From: Betaproteobacteria bacterium
GTDB lineage: Bacteria; Pseudomonadota; Gammaproteobacteria; Burkholderiales; Rhodocyclaceae
Assembly (NCBI GenBank): GCA_028065725.1
Contig: JAPTVL010000288.1
Location: forward strand, 1-6,571
Reading direction: 5' to 3'
Length of the DNA stretch: 6,571 nt
In this document: positions 6,571 to 6,571 of the stretch, piece after piece
Layout: each line of letters begins with the position of its first letter
How positions within the stretch are numbered: position 1 is the first letter of the stretch
Program-made: the position numbers and the translations under genes
The notes under the pieces: generated by a model
What the model was told of the DNA's origin: nothing
The model's input: only the letters and a program-made list of their open reading frames with translations
Databases searched by the model: none

Positions 6571-6571
6571 C

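Overview
This is a GC-rich window from a bacterial chromosome, probably a proteobacterium and perhaps beta- or gammaproteobacterial. That placement rests on the GC-rich codon choice, the beta-class glutathione S-transferase and the ISAs1-family element; there is no marker gene that fixes the taxon. Every gene I accept lies on the minus strand, so the biology reads from the right edge to the left edge.

Layout in transcription order: (1) An apparently intact insertion sequence of the ISAs1 family, 1271 bp (5300-6570), has 17-bp perfect terminal inverted repeats and one DDE transposase gene. The window stops one base beyond its outer end. (2) The element lies 76 bp upstream of the likely start of a 1119-residue SNF2-family ATPase with an N-terminal SWIM zinc finger. 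(3) A beta-class glutathione S-transferase follows after 53 bp, with a strong ribosome binding site. (4) An alpha/beta hydrolase follows 25 bp later. It has all the catalytic, carboxylate-binding and halide-binding residues known from fluoroacetate dehalogenases, at the same spacing as I recall for the Burkholderia FA1 enzyme. (5) A 167-bp non-coding stretch contains a small perfect hairpin and a consensus TATAAT box. (6) The left edge cuts into the first 19 codons of another minus-strand gene, possibly a transposase.

The GST and the dehalogenase-like hydrolase look like a two-gene detoxification or haloacid-degradation unit. The SNF2 protein just upstream has no obvious functional link to them but could be co-transcribed. 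The transposase gene points the same way, with no visible terminator between its stop codon and the SNF2 gene, so the insertion may have separated the SNF2 gene from its original promoter and may now influence transcription of the whole run.

The most notable points are the complete fluoroacetate-dehalogenase signature and the IS/SNF2 junction, where the terminal repeat supplies an in-frame ATG. I do not see a CRISPR array, a tRNA, an rRNA or a recognisable multi-gene defence system. A very long plus-strand open frame opposite the SNF2 gene has a simple codon-usage explanation and is rejected as a gene.
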